A DNA stretch of 64,000 bases from Scenedesmus sp. ARA3. Taxonomy: Eukaryota; Chlorophyta; Chlorophyceae; Sphaeropleales; Scenedesmaceae. Shown piece by piece: positions 44,822 through 56,643 of this stretch. Position 1 is the stretch's first letter, and each line of letters opens with the position of its first letter. A program made the position numbers and the translations under genes. The stretch is from positions 39,810 through 103,809 of the forward strand of contig RWJK01001830.1 in the NCBI GenBank assembly GCA_004335835.1, given 5' to 3'. The notes beneath the pieces are model-generated. The model saw nothing but the letters and a program-made list of their open reading frames with translations, was not told the DNA's origin and did not search any database.

Positions 44822-45055
44822 TGCAGGCAGGCCATCCAGGATGTGCGTATACACTCTAGGCAGCTAGCACAGCGCATGTCAAGCCGAGGTCAGGCTCAGC
44901 AGGCCAACCAGCCATACTCACCTGCAGGTACAACATCAAGGGGATGCATATCTTCTGCAGGCAGCTAATACAGCGCCCCTTGAGCCAATGACAGCCTCAC
45001 CAGGCCCACCCAGCCAACCCAGCCCCACCCACCTGCAGGTATGGCATCCAGGGCG
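44820..45055 (-). repeat. Serial echoes of the GNAT exon 5 donor edge
   Basis: Minus-strand donor-like edges CTGCAG|GTGGG or CTGCAG|GTGAG occur at 45033/45032, 44922/44921 and 44821/44820, then in the 41-bp units. The 44970-44915 and 44870-44815 copies share extended similarity (AGCTGCCT... TATGCATCC...CTGCAGGTG). Confidence 0.8.
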
Positions 45056-45628
45056 CCTCCAGCGGCCCGTTCTTGTAGCGCAGCCGCCGGTACAGCGCCA
45101 TGGCCGGCTGGTTGCTGGGGTTGCAGTGCAGCCCCGCCTTGCTGCAGCCCCAGGTCGCTGCAAGAGACTCTGCCTCTGCCATGAGGCGCTGCGCGATGCC
45201 GCTGCGGCGCAGCTGCGGGGCCACTGCCACGTTGCTGATGTAGGCAAAGCCTGCGGGCAGAAGCAACGCAGCGCGTGGATGTTGCAGGCCCAGGTGGAGA
45301 GATTGGTGATTGGCGTAAGGAATGGGTGGTGAGGGAACATGGCAGCAGCAGCCGTGCAGCCAGCAAGCAGCAAGGCAGCTGTCCTGCTGCTAGTGAGGCA
45401 CTGGCGAGCACTGCCAGCGCAGCTGCAGCGCAGCTGCAAGCTATGAATCCGCTAGCTCGTATGCACGGGACGGCCCAGAAGAATGCTGCTGCTGCTGCTG
45501 CTGCTGTGCCGCAGCGCAGCTCACCCTCGCGCTTGACCCATCCCACGGCACCGTCCCTGCTGGCGTTGAGTGTGCGTGGCGGGATGATGTCGCCAAAGGA
45601 GTCCACCTGAGCAACACCCACGATGCCT

Positions 45629-45660
<32 letters not shown>

Positions 45661-46037
45661 GCAGACAGTAGAGCAGCAGGCAGCAGCTTTGCGACAGCTG
45701 ATGCCGTAACATCAGAGCGCTGCGTGTGGTTGCATGTGCACGCATTTGCCCATTGATTGACGTGAACAGTGCATCAATGCAGCCACTGCTGCAACCAAGT
45801 GCTGCGCAACACTGCTGCAGCCCTATGCTGCTATACACTGCTGACCACTTCTGGCACTTTTGACAGCCGGCTGTCAGACACTAAGTACACATGTGCAGCT
45901 GCTGGTTGTTTGCCCGCTCACCTAGGTCCTGGAAGCTTGCCCCCAGGCCCGGCCACACTGGGCGCTCCACCATGCGTGACAGCCAGTAGCCTAGCGCAGG
46001 GAAGGCGTAGTCAGGGGTGGCAGGCAGGGCATACTCG

Positions 46038-46069
<32 letters not shown>

Positions 46070-46109
46070 GTTGGTGCCGTTGCTGCTGCTAATGTCTGCT
46101 TGAGCTGAC

Positions 46110-46147
<38 letters not shown>

Positions 46148-47254
46148 GGCTTGTATGTCTGCTGGCGCCTGTTCTGGGTCATACGCAATCAGCAGCTTGC
46201 AGCTGCATGGCATTCAGCGACAAACACAGCAGCAACGGGGCAAGCCGTCAGCAAGTGCTTTTGCACGAGCCGGCTGCCTGCATCATAGCAGTGTGAGCCA
46301 TCCTCTGCTGTCACACGTATCAATGGCTGCTGCAGCAAACATGGACAATACAACATTGCAGGCAACACATCCTTGCACAGCAGCACAGCAGCAGGCTCAA
46401 AGCAGGCTGTGCATGAGGGCTGTGCATGCTGCTGACATGCAGTACACTGCGCTGCGCAGTGCCTGTACTGCGCTCGCAGCCACACACTTGCCCACGCCGC
46501 GCCGTGCCAGGTCGTCGTTGATCTGCAGCGCCCACACACGCTCAAAGCGCGCCCACAGCGCGGCGCTGGCGTCACGCGGGTGGTCGAAGCAGGTCGCGTG
46601 CAGGTCCTGCCGTGAGAAAAGTGATGTGTGGGTGGGTGCATGCACATGAGAGCATGCGAGCTGAGCATGCTACAGCTGCACCCGCATGGCAGCCATTGGC
46701 TGTGTGTGATGTGAAACGGCTGCTGACGTTGTTGCTGCGGGTGGCTGCTGCTGCTATAGGATACAAATCATGCTTGCAGTTACAATGATGCGCCAAAGCA
46801 TCAGTTGAACTTGATGTCTGACCGCATGTGTTGTGTGCATGCAGGCGTGCAACACCCCAAACCCTACCGCTGCTGGGAAGTACTCCTGAGGGGTGCTGGC
46901 CAGCACCAGCAGCTTGGATGCATCCACTGCTGCAAGTGTCACACATCTATGTCTACTCTGCTGCTGCTTGCGCTGCTCCTGCGGTAAGCAAGGTCCAGCT
47001 GGAGCAGCAACGCCACGCTGCAGTTTGTGCCTGGCAGTGCAGCTGCTGGCGCTGTGCTTGTCCAAGGGCAGCACGTGCATGGCTTGTCGCGTCTGCAAGG
47101 AGCTAAAAGCAGTATGATACGGTTCAATGCACGGTTGCTTGCTGTTTGCGCTAGGGGCTCTGCCCAACCTGCTGCCCAAGGTGCTTTGGAGGTGTGAGGT
47201 GGTGCGAGATCCCGTCAACGCACGCACGCTGCTATAACGATGCTTTAAAACCAC
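44997..47254 (-). CDS. GNAT-family N-acetyltransferase (probably plastid-targeted)
   Basis: Five exons join in phase: 47254-46868, 46606-46488, 46202-45922, 45626-45525 and 45250-45033. I let the last exon read on to TGA at 44997 (380 residues). The fold is GNAT: strand FAYISNVAVAPQLRRSGIAQRL contains the acetyl-CoA motif A (Q-x-x-x-G-I-A here), and the later NPSNQPAMALYRRLRY is the usual N-x-x-A-x-x-L-Y motif B. The first about 100 residues are Ser/Arg/Gln-rich, as in transit peptides; Met at 47080 is an alternative start. A Ser/Gly/Asn microsatellite loop interrupts exon 3. It should acetylate an amine with acetyl-CoA; target unknown. Uncertain: the 3' end, because the exon 5 donor is echoed several times and further exons could exist. 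Confidence 0.8.
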
Positions 47255-47586
47255 AAGCAGATTCTCTAACCAGGCTGCCTTAATGCGTGGGCACTCGTGC
47301 TGGTGTCCTGCCCATCAGGGTTGTGGGAAGTGACTCTTATGAACACTTGTACAGTTTGTGCGGTGGCTGTGTGTTCGCACGGTCCAGTTACTTGCTCAGC
47401 AGTCTGTACTGAGGAAATTCGTGTAACACAGCTGAAGCAGTGCTGCAACACCTGTGCGCCCACCCTGCAGCAGCAGGCCCGAACCCTTGCACACAGCAAG
47501 CAGTGCTTGACTGGTCGTAAGCCCTATAATATTACTTTTCATCACTACATCTTGGTGACTGCGGCGACGTCTGTCCCAAGGCAGCC
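47255..47586. promoter_or_regulatory. Divergent intergenic region (GNAT / GTF3C5)
   Basis: 332 bp between two opposing starts. It must contain both 5' regions, or less if GNAT starts at 47080. No known element is certain. Confidence 0.55.
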
Positions 47587-49298
47587 ATGTCTGCCGCTCC
47601 TGGCCAGCCCAGGCAGCGGCAGCAGCAGCAGGATGCAGCAGACGAAGCAGACGCCCTAGAGACACTCGACGTAAAGGTCCCCCGCCAGTCTGGCGTAGCA
47701 ATCCACCTCCCAGGATTCATCAGCAGCGTAGACAGCGCCCTGCAGACGCTGGGCGGCGAGGCCGCACTAGAAAAGGCCTTGCAGGACAACGCCCTGCTCA
47801 AGCTGCGGCTTCGCCCTGAAGACCCTGCAAGCCACCCCCTGTTTGGGGAGCGGCTAGAACACCCGGGGCTGGTGCTGCGCATTGCACGGCCCAAAGGGCA
47901 GCCGGATGCGGCGCCGCGCATCAGCGTGGTGTGCCGCACGCATGCCAGCTACGCCTTCACGGGCCTGGCTGACTACCAGTACCTGGGGCAGGACCACGGC
48001 CAGGTGGGCGGCTGCTGCTGCTGCTGCTGCTGCTGCTGGCTGCAGCCCAATGTCAAGCTTAATGTTGAGTGCCCAGCAGCTGCTAGCATCAGCACGGTGT
48101 GCTGCCCTGCAGCAGGGCTTCAGGATAGTTCACTGTTTCTTGCACTGGCGCTGCTGGTCACGACTCGCCCCTGCGTAACGCGCCGTGTTGTGAGACTGGC
48201 AACCCTGCAGTAGCCGCAGCTGGGACTGCATGCAGGGCAGCTTGATCGTGCTGTACAACTAGCAAGCTTACAGTACTTGCATTCAGGGCAGCATGCCTGC
48301 TTGCCGCCTGCGCTGCAGGCCGCGCGGGACCTGTCGCGGCTGTCGGCGCGCAACCAGCCCGCCGCCGCCGAGCCCTTCCGCGCGCCGCAGCCGCTGCTGC
48401 TGCTGCCGCCCATCTTCAGCAAGCAGGACATGCCCGTGGCTTTCGCCTTCAGGGACAGCGCCCCGCCCAAGGGTGCGGCCAGTTTAGAAAAGGATAGTAG
48501 CGGCCAGTGTTCTGGACAGCGGCAGCCACAGCAGCAGCGCCTGCAGCGTCATCAGCAGCAGCAGCCAAAGCGAGCGGCCAGTTCAGCGAAGGATAGTAGC
48601 GGCCAGTGGTTTGGACCCCAGCAGCCACAGCAGCCACGGCAGCATCTGCAGCGTCATCAGCAGCAGCCCGCCAAAGGGTGCGGCCAGCTGGGCAGGGCAG
48701 AGGCTGAGCTAGTGTCCCACAGCAGCTGCTGCGGCTGCGGCAGCCGGGTAGTGTTGCGGCAGCAGGGCAGCACAGGCTGAGGCAGGTTGACAGCCTGTGC
48801 CCAGCGCACTTGGCGCAGCACAGTGCACCCGCAGCACTGGATAACGCCAGCACCAGCAGCTGCAGGCAGCCACTATGCTCGCGGGCATGCCTTGCTGACC
48901 TCTGTCTGCTGCTGCACTGCACTGCCGCTGGCTGTTGTACCTGCAGAGGCTGATGTTGAGCAGCAGCAGGCGGCGTCAGCGCGCAAGCGCGTCATCAGCT
49001 TCTACGAGCCGCAGCTGCCGCCTGAGCTGCCGCTGCCTGCAGGGGCAGGCCAGGGCCCCGAGCAGCAGCAGCAGTTGGCGCGGCTCAAGGTGTGGGGCAG
49101 CGCGGCAGGCATGCTGGGATCTCTGTTGGCAGCTGCAGGAGCAGCAGCAGAAAAAGCGGTGGCCAGCCAGGCGGTTGACAGCGGCAGCAGCAGCAGCAGC
49201 AGTCTTCGTGCCTCTTACATCGACAGAGACGTGGCCATACCCCATACCAGCCACTGGATGCACCTATGTAGTCGCAATGCTTTGTAACCGCAGCAGCC

Positions 49299-49330
<32 letters not shown>

Positions 49331-50061
49331 GCAGGAGCTGCTGGCGCAGCGCCCCGCATGGCCGCTCGAGCTGCTGCTGGCCGCCCTGCCGGGGGCCAGC
49401 GAGGCCAGCCTGGCGCCAGCGCTGCAGGCGCTCTGCTACCAGTTCAAGACAGGTGGGGGCAGGGGTTGCTCGGGCACAGCAGGCAGAGTGCGAATGCTGT
49501 GGGGGGCATTGCATCCAGCTGCCACTGCATCTGCGCAGTCAAAGGTGTCCAGCCGTTGTTTTCGGTGGTGTGCCGACCCTGCGCCACTTCGAGCCGTGCA
49601 CTGCCTGCCCATGCGCCAGGCCCCTGGAAGGGCCTGTTCATAACTGCTTGGTAACTCTCCTGCACCAAGCATGCTGCAGTCTCACCATTTCGTGTAACTG
49701 CTGTGTGCCATGCGCCAGGCCCCTGGAAGGGCCTGTTCATCAGCTGCAGCTTTGACCCGCGCGCGTCGCTGGAGGGCCGCCCCTACCAGATGCTGGCCTA
49801 CAGGCTGCCCACAGAGTGGTGAGCAGCACAACCGGCAGATCTGTCTGTGGATATTGTGCTGCTGCTGTCTGTGTGTGTACACCGGCCTGGCAGCAGTGTG
49901 AGTTGTGCATGGCAACGCCTGGCTGGCATGCTGATGGTCTGCTGAGGCAACGGGAGTGGCAGCGACACCACACACATGTGCTGGCTTTCATGCAGTGTAC
50001 AAGTCATCTGAAACTGTATGCATCAGCACCGTGTGGACATGTGCCTGATGTTCCTGCCCTG

Positions 50062-50100
<39 letters not shown>

Positions 50101-51405
50101 TCCAAGGCAGTCAAGGCGGCGAAGGCGGCTGGTCGGCCGCTGCAGCAGCCCACCATGCAGCAGCTCACCAGGTGGGGTGGGCGCTGAGCAGCAGCCCCTG
50201 CAGCCGCCTGTTGCAACATGGCAGCTCGCACAACAAGTACATCTTGTTATGAACGGTGCTGTAGCTTCAGCTTGCCTTGCTGCCGCCTAGGCTCGTCACC
50301 TGATTCAAGCGCAGCATCAGCTGTACTGCTTCCTCATGCTTACCTCCAATGCTCCACTGCACCTCCACCACTGCTGTGCTGCACATCTCTCTCCTGGCTG
50401 CAGCTTCACCGCCATGCCCCTGGCCCACACCACCTACCTGCAGCTGACAGACTTAGCAGAATCCGATGCAGCCATCTCTCAGCTGGTGGCGGGTGCCCCG
50501 CTGCCCGCCTCCACGCCCAGCGAGGCCTACGGCTGGTTCACCTTCAGCAGCAGCCAGCAGCTGCAGCAGGCGCTAAGCATGGCCTTCAGCAGCATCCACA
50601 GGCAGCAGCTGGGAGAGCTGCAGGAGCAGCTGGCGCGGATGCCACAGCAGCAGGATGGGCAGGAAGCAGCAGGTGAGCTGTGGCTGCCGCTGTTGGGGTG
50701 CTGTCCAAATCGCCAGTGCCCTACCTATTTTGTCGGCACATTGGCCATGTGTAGATGCATGTCTAGGCAGTGCATGGCCTCGCAGGTGCTGACAGCGCGC
50801 ATGCTATCAAGCTGAGGCTGTGCATCTGCTCCTGCTGTGTATGCCCACCGCTCTGCTGCACCCTTGCAACAGCCATGGACACCGACCAGCAGCCAGCAGC
50901 GCCGCTGCCAGCCAGCAAGCTGAGCAGGAGGCAGCGGCAGATGCAGCGGCAGCAGGCGGAGCGCGCCGCCAGGGATGCAGCAGCAGGGGGGCAGCAGCAA
51001 CAGCAGGATGGCGAGCAGCAGCAGCAGCAGGCTTTAGATGGCCTTGTATCAGGGATGCTGGGCTTGGAGGCGCCGTCTGGGCAGCAGGATGAGCTGCAGG
51101 CGTGGCTAGCAGAGGAGGCGGCAGCAGCAGAGGAGCGGCGGCAGCGGCGCGCTGCTGCTGCTGCTGCTGAGGGTGGTGGGGGTGAGGCTGGTGAAGCCAG
51201 TGGCCTGAGTGGCACTGATGGCGGGGAGTCAACTGATGCTGGGCTGTCTGAGGCTGACTCTGACTGGGCCACGTCAGGCGGGGAGACGAGTGGCGGGGAT
51301 GATGGTGATGATGATGCGAGGGGTGGCGGCAGCAGCGATTATGATGCAGCGGGTGCGGGTGGGGAGGAGCTGGATGAGTACGAGCAGTACAACCAGGACG
51401 TGTGA
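47587..51405 (+). CDS. GTF3C5: General transcription factor IIIC subunit 5 (Tau95-like)
   Basis: Eight exons join in phase: 47587-48003, 48319-48472, 48947-49089, 49335-49452, 49719-49818, 50100-50171, 50404-50672 and 50873-51405 (601 residues). The N-terminal half has the Tau95 barrel signatures LPGFISSVDSALQTLGG, LRLRPEDPASHPLFGERLEH and LADYQYLG, which pair with subunit 7. PPIFSKQDMPVAFAF, WPLELLLAALPG and GPWKGLFISCSFDPR (normally G-P-W-x...-Y-D-P-R) mark the DNA-binding half. The C-terminus is acidic (Asp/Glu/Gly), as in all family members. It binds A/B-box promoters of tRNA genes as part of TFIIIC in the nucleus. The GAG-repeat exon 8 start at 50873 was chosen over 50787 because it avoids a Cys-rich stretch. 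Two of its splice edges are echoed. Confidence 0.9.
48464..48690 (+). repeat. Echo of the GTF3C5 exon 2 donor edge, about 95-bp tandem
   Basis: CCGCCCAAGGGTGCGGCCAG at the exon 2 end recurs at 48666 as CCGCCAAAGGGTGCGGCCAG. Between them are two units of about 100 bp (AAGGATAGTAGCGGCCAGTG at 48489 and 48590). The intron is open in one frame throughout, so retained-intron translation cannot be excluded. Confidence 0.85.
49609..49742 (+). repeat. Echo of the GTF3C5 exon 5 acceptor edge
   Basis: The acceptor and first 24 nt of exon 5 (ATGCGCCAGGCCCCTGGAAG ... TTCAT from 49710) are repeated without mismatch at 49611-49641, offset 99. The upstream copy then diverges and runs to a stop at once. Confidence 0.93.
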
Positions 51406-52354
51406 GCTGGGACGTGGTGTGATGCCTTACCTTGGTTGCTGCATTGTCTCATGATGCCGTGGTGACGTGGACACCCCGTGTGTCCGACAATGATTGCTGT
51501 GCATGCACCCGCACTTGCAGTTGCGCAGCTGATGTGTCACACAGCCGGTGCTTGCTCTTACACACTTTGGTTGTAGCCTTGTGCACCAACTGCATGCGGG
51601 GTGGCGAGCTTGTGCTGAACTCATGAGTATGGTTGAATGTGAACAGGGCTTGCAACCGCGCTGGTGTCAACCATTCGCATGTTGATCCCGTGGGCGCGGA
51701 GGGAAGCCTATGCTACTTTGCCTGTTAGCGATCAACAGTGTGATCAACAGTGTGATCAACAGTGTGATCAACAGTGTGATCAACAGTGTGATCAACAGTG
51801 TGATCAACAGTGTGATCACATGCCCTTTGTGCAGTCCCCATGGCACTGGCTTCAGCAGTAGAAGCACTGCATTCCAGCAGTACAGTCACCAACTGTCAGA
51901 GTCAAAACACGCACGGTATTTGGTTGTCATAAGCAGCTACGCTGATGCACAACATCACTAATTCAGATCATGAAATATGTATATGCTGCTTGATAATCCG
52001 TGCAAGCAAAGTGGCGTACACGAGCATCTCATGTTGTCTCCTGTGTGGGTGGTTACAGGTACACATGTGCGCAGCCTGATGGTGTCATTTACACACCAAC
52101 TGACTGTCAGGCGGTCGTCAAGCACGCTTCTTGCTTTCAATACTTCTGCCTACCACGGTGCGCTGAATGTCAGTGCCAACCAAAGCACCAGGCTTCAATT
52201 CATCTCTAAGTGCTCCGGTCACCCCAGCCGAGCTCTGCACTCTTCCCCGTAGAGCTTCTGATGCAGCATTCGTCCAACGGACTTCACTGCCTAACCTGAT
52301 TAGTTTAGGAAGTGTTTCATATCGGCTGGCCCAGGGGCCTGGCTTCACTTCAGC
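51406..52354. other. Intergenic: GTF3C5 3' side and LRR8 promoter
   Basis: About 950 bp without a recognisable gene. Contains a seven-copy 12-bp minisatellite (51730-51813) and ordinary AT-richer spacer DNA. Confidence 0.5.
51730..51813. repeat. 12-bp minisatellite, 7 copies
   Basis: GATCAACAGTGT repeated seven times without error, each with the palindrome TGATCA. Open frames across it (CDQQ or INSV repeats) are repeat translation. Confidence 0.95.
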
Positions 52355-54372
52355 ATGCAGAAGGACGACAGCCAGGTGGGTAGTGCATGGTGTGCTGCCT
52401 GGTGCTTGGGCGATTACGATGAGTGCATAACTGGATCCTGTTTGCTCTTTTATGAAAGAAGTTCAGTTGTAAGCATTGATCGTTGGCTGTTCAGGGCCCT
52501 GTGCGGCGATATGGCTCAATGATGCTGGTGCTGCTGTTCACTGCTGCTGCTGCTGCTGCTGTTGCTGCTCTGAAATTCTGTGGCATGCCTTTGCAGGAAG
52601 CAGCCGATCAAATTCTTTTGGCGCTGTCCGTTGCTCTGGCTCACCCGTTGATCAGCGCAGACCCCAGCTTGCTGTGTGCAGCAGCCCGTACCTGCAAGGC
52701 TTGGAGGGATGCAGTGCAGCAGTGCAAGGCCTGCAACACCATCATCAGCATCAAATCACAGGCATCATTGCCCTGGCTGTGCAGCTTCACACGTTGGCTG
52801 CCAAAGCATGCACTGCTTGTAAAACAAATCAACAGCTATGACTTGGGCAGGCTACGCCGACAGGGCAAGCTGCATGGCCTGGCCTGGCAGACGCACCTGG
52901 AGACAGCGCAGCACATTGTGCAGCAGGCTCTGCAGCTGGCAGCAGCAGCACCAGCGGACGACGGGCCAGCAGTGTCAGCGGCTGCAGCAGTCTTACACCC
53001 GCAGCAGCAGGAGCAGCAGGGTTTGCGTCTGGCCAGCTTCATCACTGACTGGCTGGTGACGCCAGGCGTGCTGGCTGCACTGCCAGCACACAGCCTGACA
53101 AGCCTGCAGCTCAACCTAGGGCTCGCCATCAGCAACCTGAACTGGGAGTACAGCGCAGGCAGCGGCCTGGCCACTGCAGCAGCACTTTCAAGGCTCAGCA
53201 GCCTGCGGGACCTGACCCTGGGCATCAATCACAACAGTCTTGGCAGCGACATGTCAGCCGCATGCTTGGCCAGCATCGGACAGCTGTGCCAGCTGACGTC
53301 GCTCCATCTGTATGGCACATGGGCTGATGTGGAGGAGCCACTGCAGCAGCTGCTGTTGCAGCCGCTGCCGCTGAGGCGGCTGCAGCTGGCAGTACACGCC
53401 GTGCCTCATTGCCGCATGCCAGCAGTGGATATGTCGGCGGCAACTCAGCTGGAGCACTTCATCACTAACCAGCTGCTGCCGTCTGGGGTTGTGTTTCCTG
53501 TGCAGCTGCGGAATCTGGAGCTGGCTGCATGCAATGACAGCAGCAGGCTGCTGGCAGCGGTGACGCCGCTGCAGCAGCTGACCAGCCTCAGCTTTGGGGT
53601 GCGGTTCCAGGAGTGTCAGGCACTGCTGCAGTTAGGCCAGCTGCCAGCGCTGCAGGAGCTGTCTCTGTGGTACCAGGGCGAAGGTCCAGCAGCCCCTGCG
53701 GCAGCCGCCACTGCAGCCGCATGGCCGCAGCTGCCGCAGCTGCGGGGCTTGAGGATAGACTTTGGCGTGCCACACGGCAGGCAGCAGCTGGCAGCTATCT
53801 TGGCAGGTGTGGCAGGCGCAACCAGGCTTGAGAACCTGACCTTGATTGAATTGGCTGTGTGTGATGACGATGATGCGGCAGCAGTAGCAGCAGCTGATGA
53901 TGACGGTGTAGAGGTTGATATAGACAGGCTGCCTGCTGCTGTGTGTGGCAGCCTGGCAGGCCTGAAGTGCCTGCAGAGCTTGCACCTGCAGTTCTGCATG
54001 CTGCCGCTGGAGGATGCACTGGCTCTCACAGCGCTCACCAACCTGACAGAGCCTCATCTGGATCATGCGGGAGCAGCCGTGACTGATGTTGTGGCCACAG
54101 CGCTGGCGTGCAGCTTGCGGCAGCTGCGCTCGCTGAGCTTGACAGGGTGTGAGCTGGGTGACATGGTGTGCCTGGCGGCTGTTGGGCAGCTGCGGCAGCT
54201 GACGTCGCTGCAGCTGCTTGGCAGCTTCGAGTTCAGTGAGCGGGGCCTGCGGCTGCTGACAGGGCTGTCGCGCCTGCAGCAGCTAGGGGTGGACAATGAT
54301 GCTGACATAACGGCTGAGGCGTGGGCGAGTTTCTGGGCGGCAGTGAAGCAACAACCGCAGCCACAGCAATGA
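52355..54372 (+). CDS. LRR8: inverted, diverged relative of the array genes
   Basis: Exon 1 is probably 52355-52375 (MQKDDSQ) and exon 2 is 52597-54372, in phase; exon 2 alone encodes 591 residues. It shares the array plan: F-box-like segment (LLALSVALAHPLISAD ... RTCKAWRDAVQQCKACN), linker, leucine-rich repeats (LRQLRSLSLTGCELGDMVCL), and end (ASFWAAVKQQPQPQ). The acidic loop is expanded (DDDD and ADDDGVEVD at about 53860-53935). It lies on the opposite strand, separated from the array by GNAT and GTF3C5, and is more diverged than array members are from each other. Its intron holds a CTG tract near the acceptor. Exon 1 is the weak point; a longer start (52483, MAVQGPV) reads through the intron. 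Confidence 0.78.
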
Positions 54373-55004
54373 GGTGGACCCGCAGGGTTCAGGGTCCAGC
54401 AACGGACCAAGCGTGCATCTTGTTATCGGGCGTGTGGCATTTGGCGGGAGCTTTACTGGTGCATCCAGTGCGAGCAGCGTCTGCCTGGACGTTTTCTGCA
54501 TGTGTTATTGTTGAACGCTGCCTGCTTCAATGGAGCCGCTTGGCCGCTCTTGTATGTTCTCGTCGTGTTCAGATGTAGCACTTGTGAGTTTGTTGTGCCC
54601 TTAAGACACAGACAGAGCAGCCTGATGTCATGGACCCAGAGCGGCATAATTTGGCCGCCACGAGTTACAGCTTAGTGGCCTGCTTACAATGACCTGGGAA
54701 ACAGAGCAAACTCTGCTGTTGGAGGGCGCCAGGTGCAGTTTGAATTTGCTGTGACTAGGGTTTGTTATGTTAGCACATGGGAGGCCCATGGGGTGTCACC
54801 CCGTCTCGGCCCCCACCAGGTCAAAGTGTTGCACGCTGCACGGCATACCAACAGCATTCTGCTCACGCAGTTCTTTTGTGTGATGGCTGCTCGCGCTGCT
54901 TAGCTGAACAGGAAGGGTGTTGTGTGATTTTGCTTCTCTGTCTGACGGATCTGGGCCGCAGTCGGCACCCGAAACAAGCAACAGAACGTGAAACATTTTA
55001 CAGC
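54373..55004. other. Intergenic: LRR8 3' side and RETICULATA promoter
   Basis: 632 bp with no gene recognised. A short stretch (54786-54812) resembles the start of the next coding exon (GCCCATGG...CACCCCGTCT). Confidence 0.5.
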
Positions 55005-55864
55005 ATGTTGAACGCGCCCATGGGTCTCGGCTTGGGCGTGACACCCCGTCTGCAGCGACCACTGCCAGTGGCACCTCTGGCAGCTCAGCAACACGGCGTT
55101 GCATCATGCAGGCTTCAAATAAGCTCTTTGGTACCGCAGCGCCAGCAGATCAGCAGCAGGAGGCAGCTGCGCCAACAAAGTGAGCATGAACAACCCTCGT
55201 TGTGAAGCAAGCAGCTGCTTGCATGCATAGTTTACATTTTGATATGTGTCATAAGCTTATGCGAACCAAGCTGGACAGCCCTGCTCTGTCAATGCGTATC
55301 ATCACGTGCAGCTTGCCCCGCAGGACGCGTGAACTGCCAATCTTCTTCAGCAGCTGCTGCCGTGACGGGCGGCGGTGGCAGCGATAATGTCGGGTCCGGT
55401 GGAGGAGGTGGAGGAGGCGGTGGAGGCGGTGGCGGTGGCAGCAGTGGCAAGGGTGAGCTGCTGAGGGGGCAGCAGCTGCTGCTGATGCCAGCTAGCAGTG
55501 TGCAAGCCACAGCAACCCAGGGCTGTCACGCGACCAGCACCCGCAGCTGGTTTTGCATGGACTTAGCGTGCACTTCAGCACCACATGTAAGCTGCCCAGC
55601 AGAGGCAGTGCAGCAGCCAAGTGCTAGCCTGCAGCGTTGCAAGGATATGCCTGCGATGCCTGCAACTGTACGTCCTCAGCGTACAGCACTGCAGCTGCCA
55701 AAAGCAACGAGAACAGCATGCATACATGACGCCAACCCTTCTTGAAGCACATGCAGCTGTTGCCGCACCCGTGCGACCGTGACAACACTGGCCATCGTGA
55801 CTGTGTTGGACAAACTCACGTGGATGACTCGTCATGGTCTACGCTAGTGTACAATATCCTCCTT

Positions 55865-55908
<44 letters not shown>

Positions 55909-56609
55909 ACTGCTGCAGGCGACGGCATGGACCCTGCGCTGGTGGCGCTGCTGGCAGCAGCAGGCAAGTCCGCCAGCAGCTTGCCGGCCGACATGGCAGC
56001 AGCGCTCAGCAAAGGCACGGTGAGCGGCTGGACGGATTGCAGCGCACAGCAGGCAGGCTGCAGACATGCAGCAGCGTGCAGCGCCTGTGGAAAGCCCTTG
56101 ACAGCGCAAACAGTGTCGTTAGCGAGCTCACACGCAGCAGCTGTACCAGTGCTTCATGCTTGATGCTCAGCATGGCAGCTGTGAAAGCCTCTGACAGCAT
56201 GCTGCAGCAAGTGCTCACTGGGTGCATGTGCTGTAGCTGCTTGCCACCACAGTCTGTATCACTCCTGTGTGTCCGCACACAGCAACTGCTATTATGGCCT
56301 GAGTGTCGCGCCACACCTGCAATTTTTACTCCCAGGTGACTGTGGAGATCCTGCAGCGCTACCTGGAGCTGGAGGCGTCACTGCTGCTGGGCTGGCTCAT
56401 GAAGTTCCCAGGTGGGGTGCACACAGCGCCAGCTGTGCAGATGCCGATACGTTTCAATGTAGGCGTGTGGAAGCAGCAGGCACGAGCATAAGGCAGCTAC
56501 GTGTGCGCTGCATGATGCCGCAGCTGCAGAGCCCTGATCAGCTCACAGCGTGCTGTGGGGCAGCAGTTCAATTGCAAGCCTTCTGCTCATCAATCCGCTG
56601 CTGCTGCTG

Positions 56610-56643
<34 letters not shown>

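Noticed and set aside
44861..44959. Possible last GNAT exon (KICIPLMLYLQ... ending at a TAG near 44861)
   Set aside because: It is in phase, but the segment is itself one of the echo copies of the exon 5 edge, so coding use is doubtful.
51730..51813. CRISPR-like array
   Set aside because: The 12-bp units are contiguous, with no spacers; simple minisatellite in a eukaryotic genome.
55106..55179. Alternative RETICULATA start at 55106 (MQASNKLFG)
   Set aside because: Its phase at the exon 1 donor does not fit the Gly-rich exon 2; the 55005 frame does and also looks like a transit peptide.
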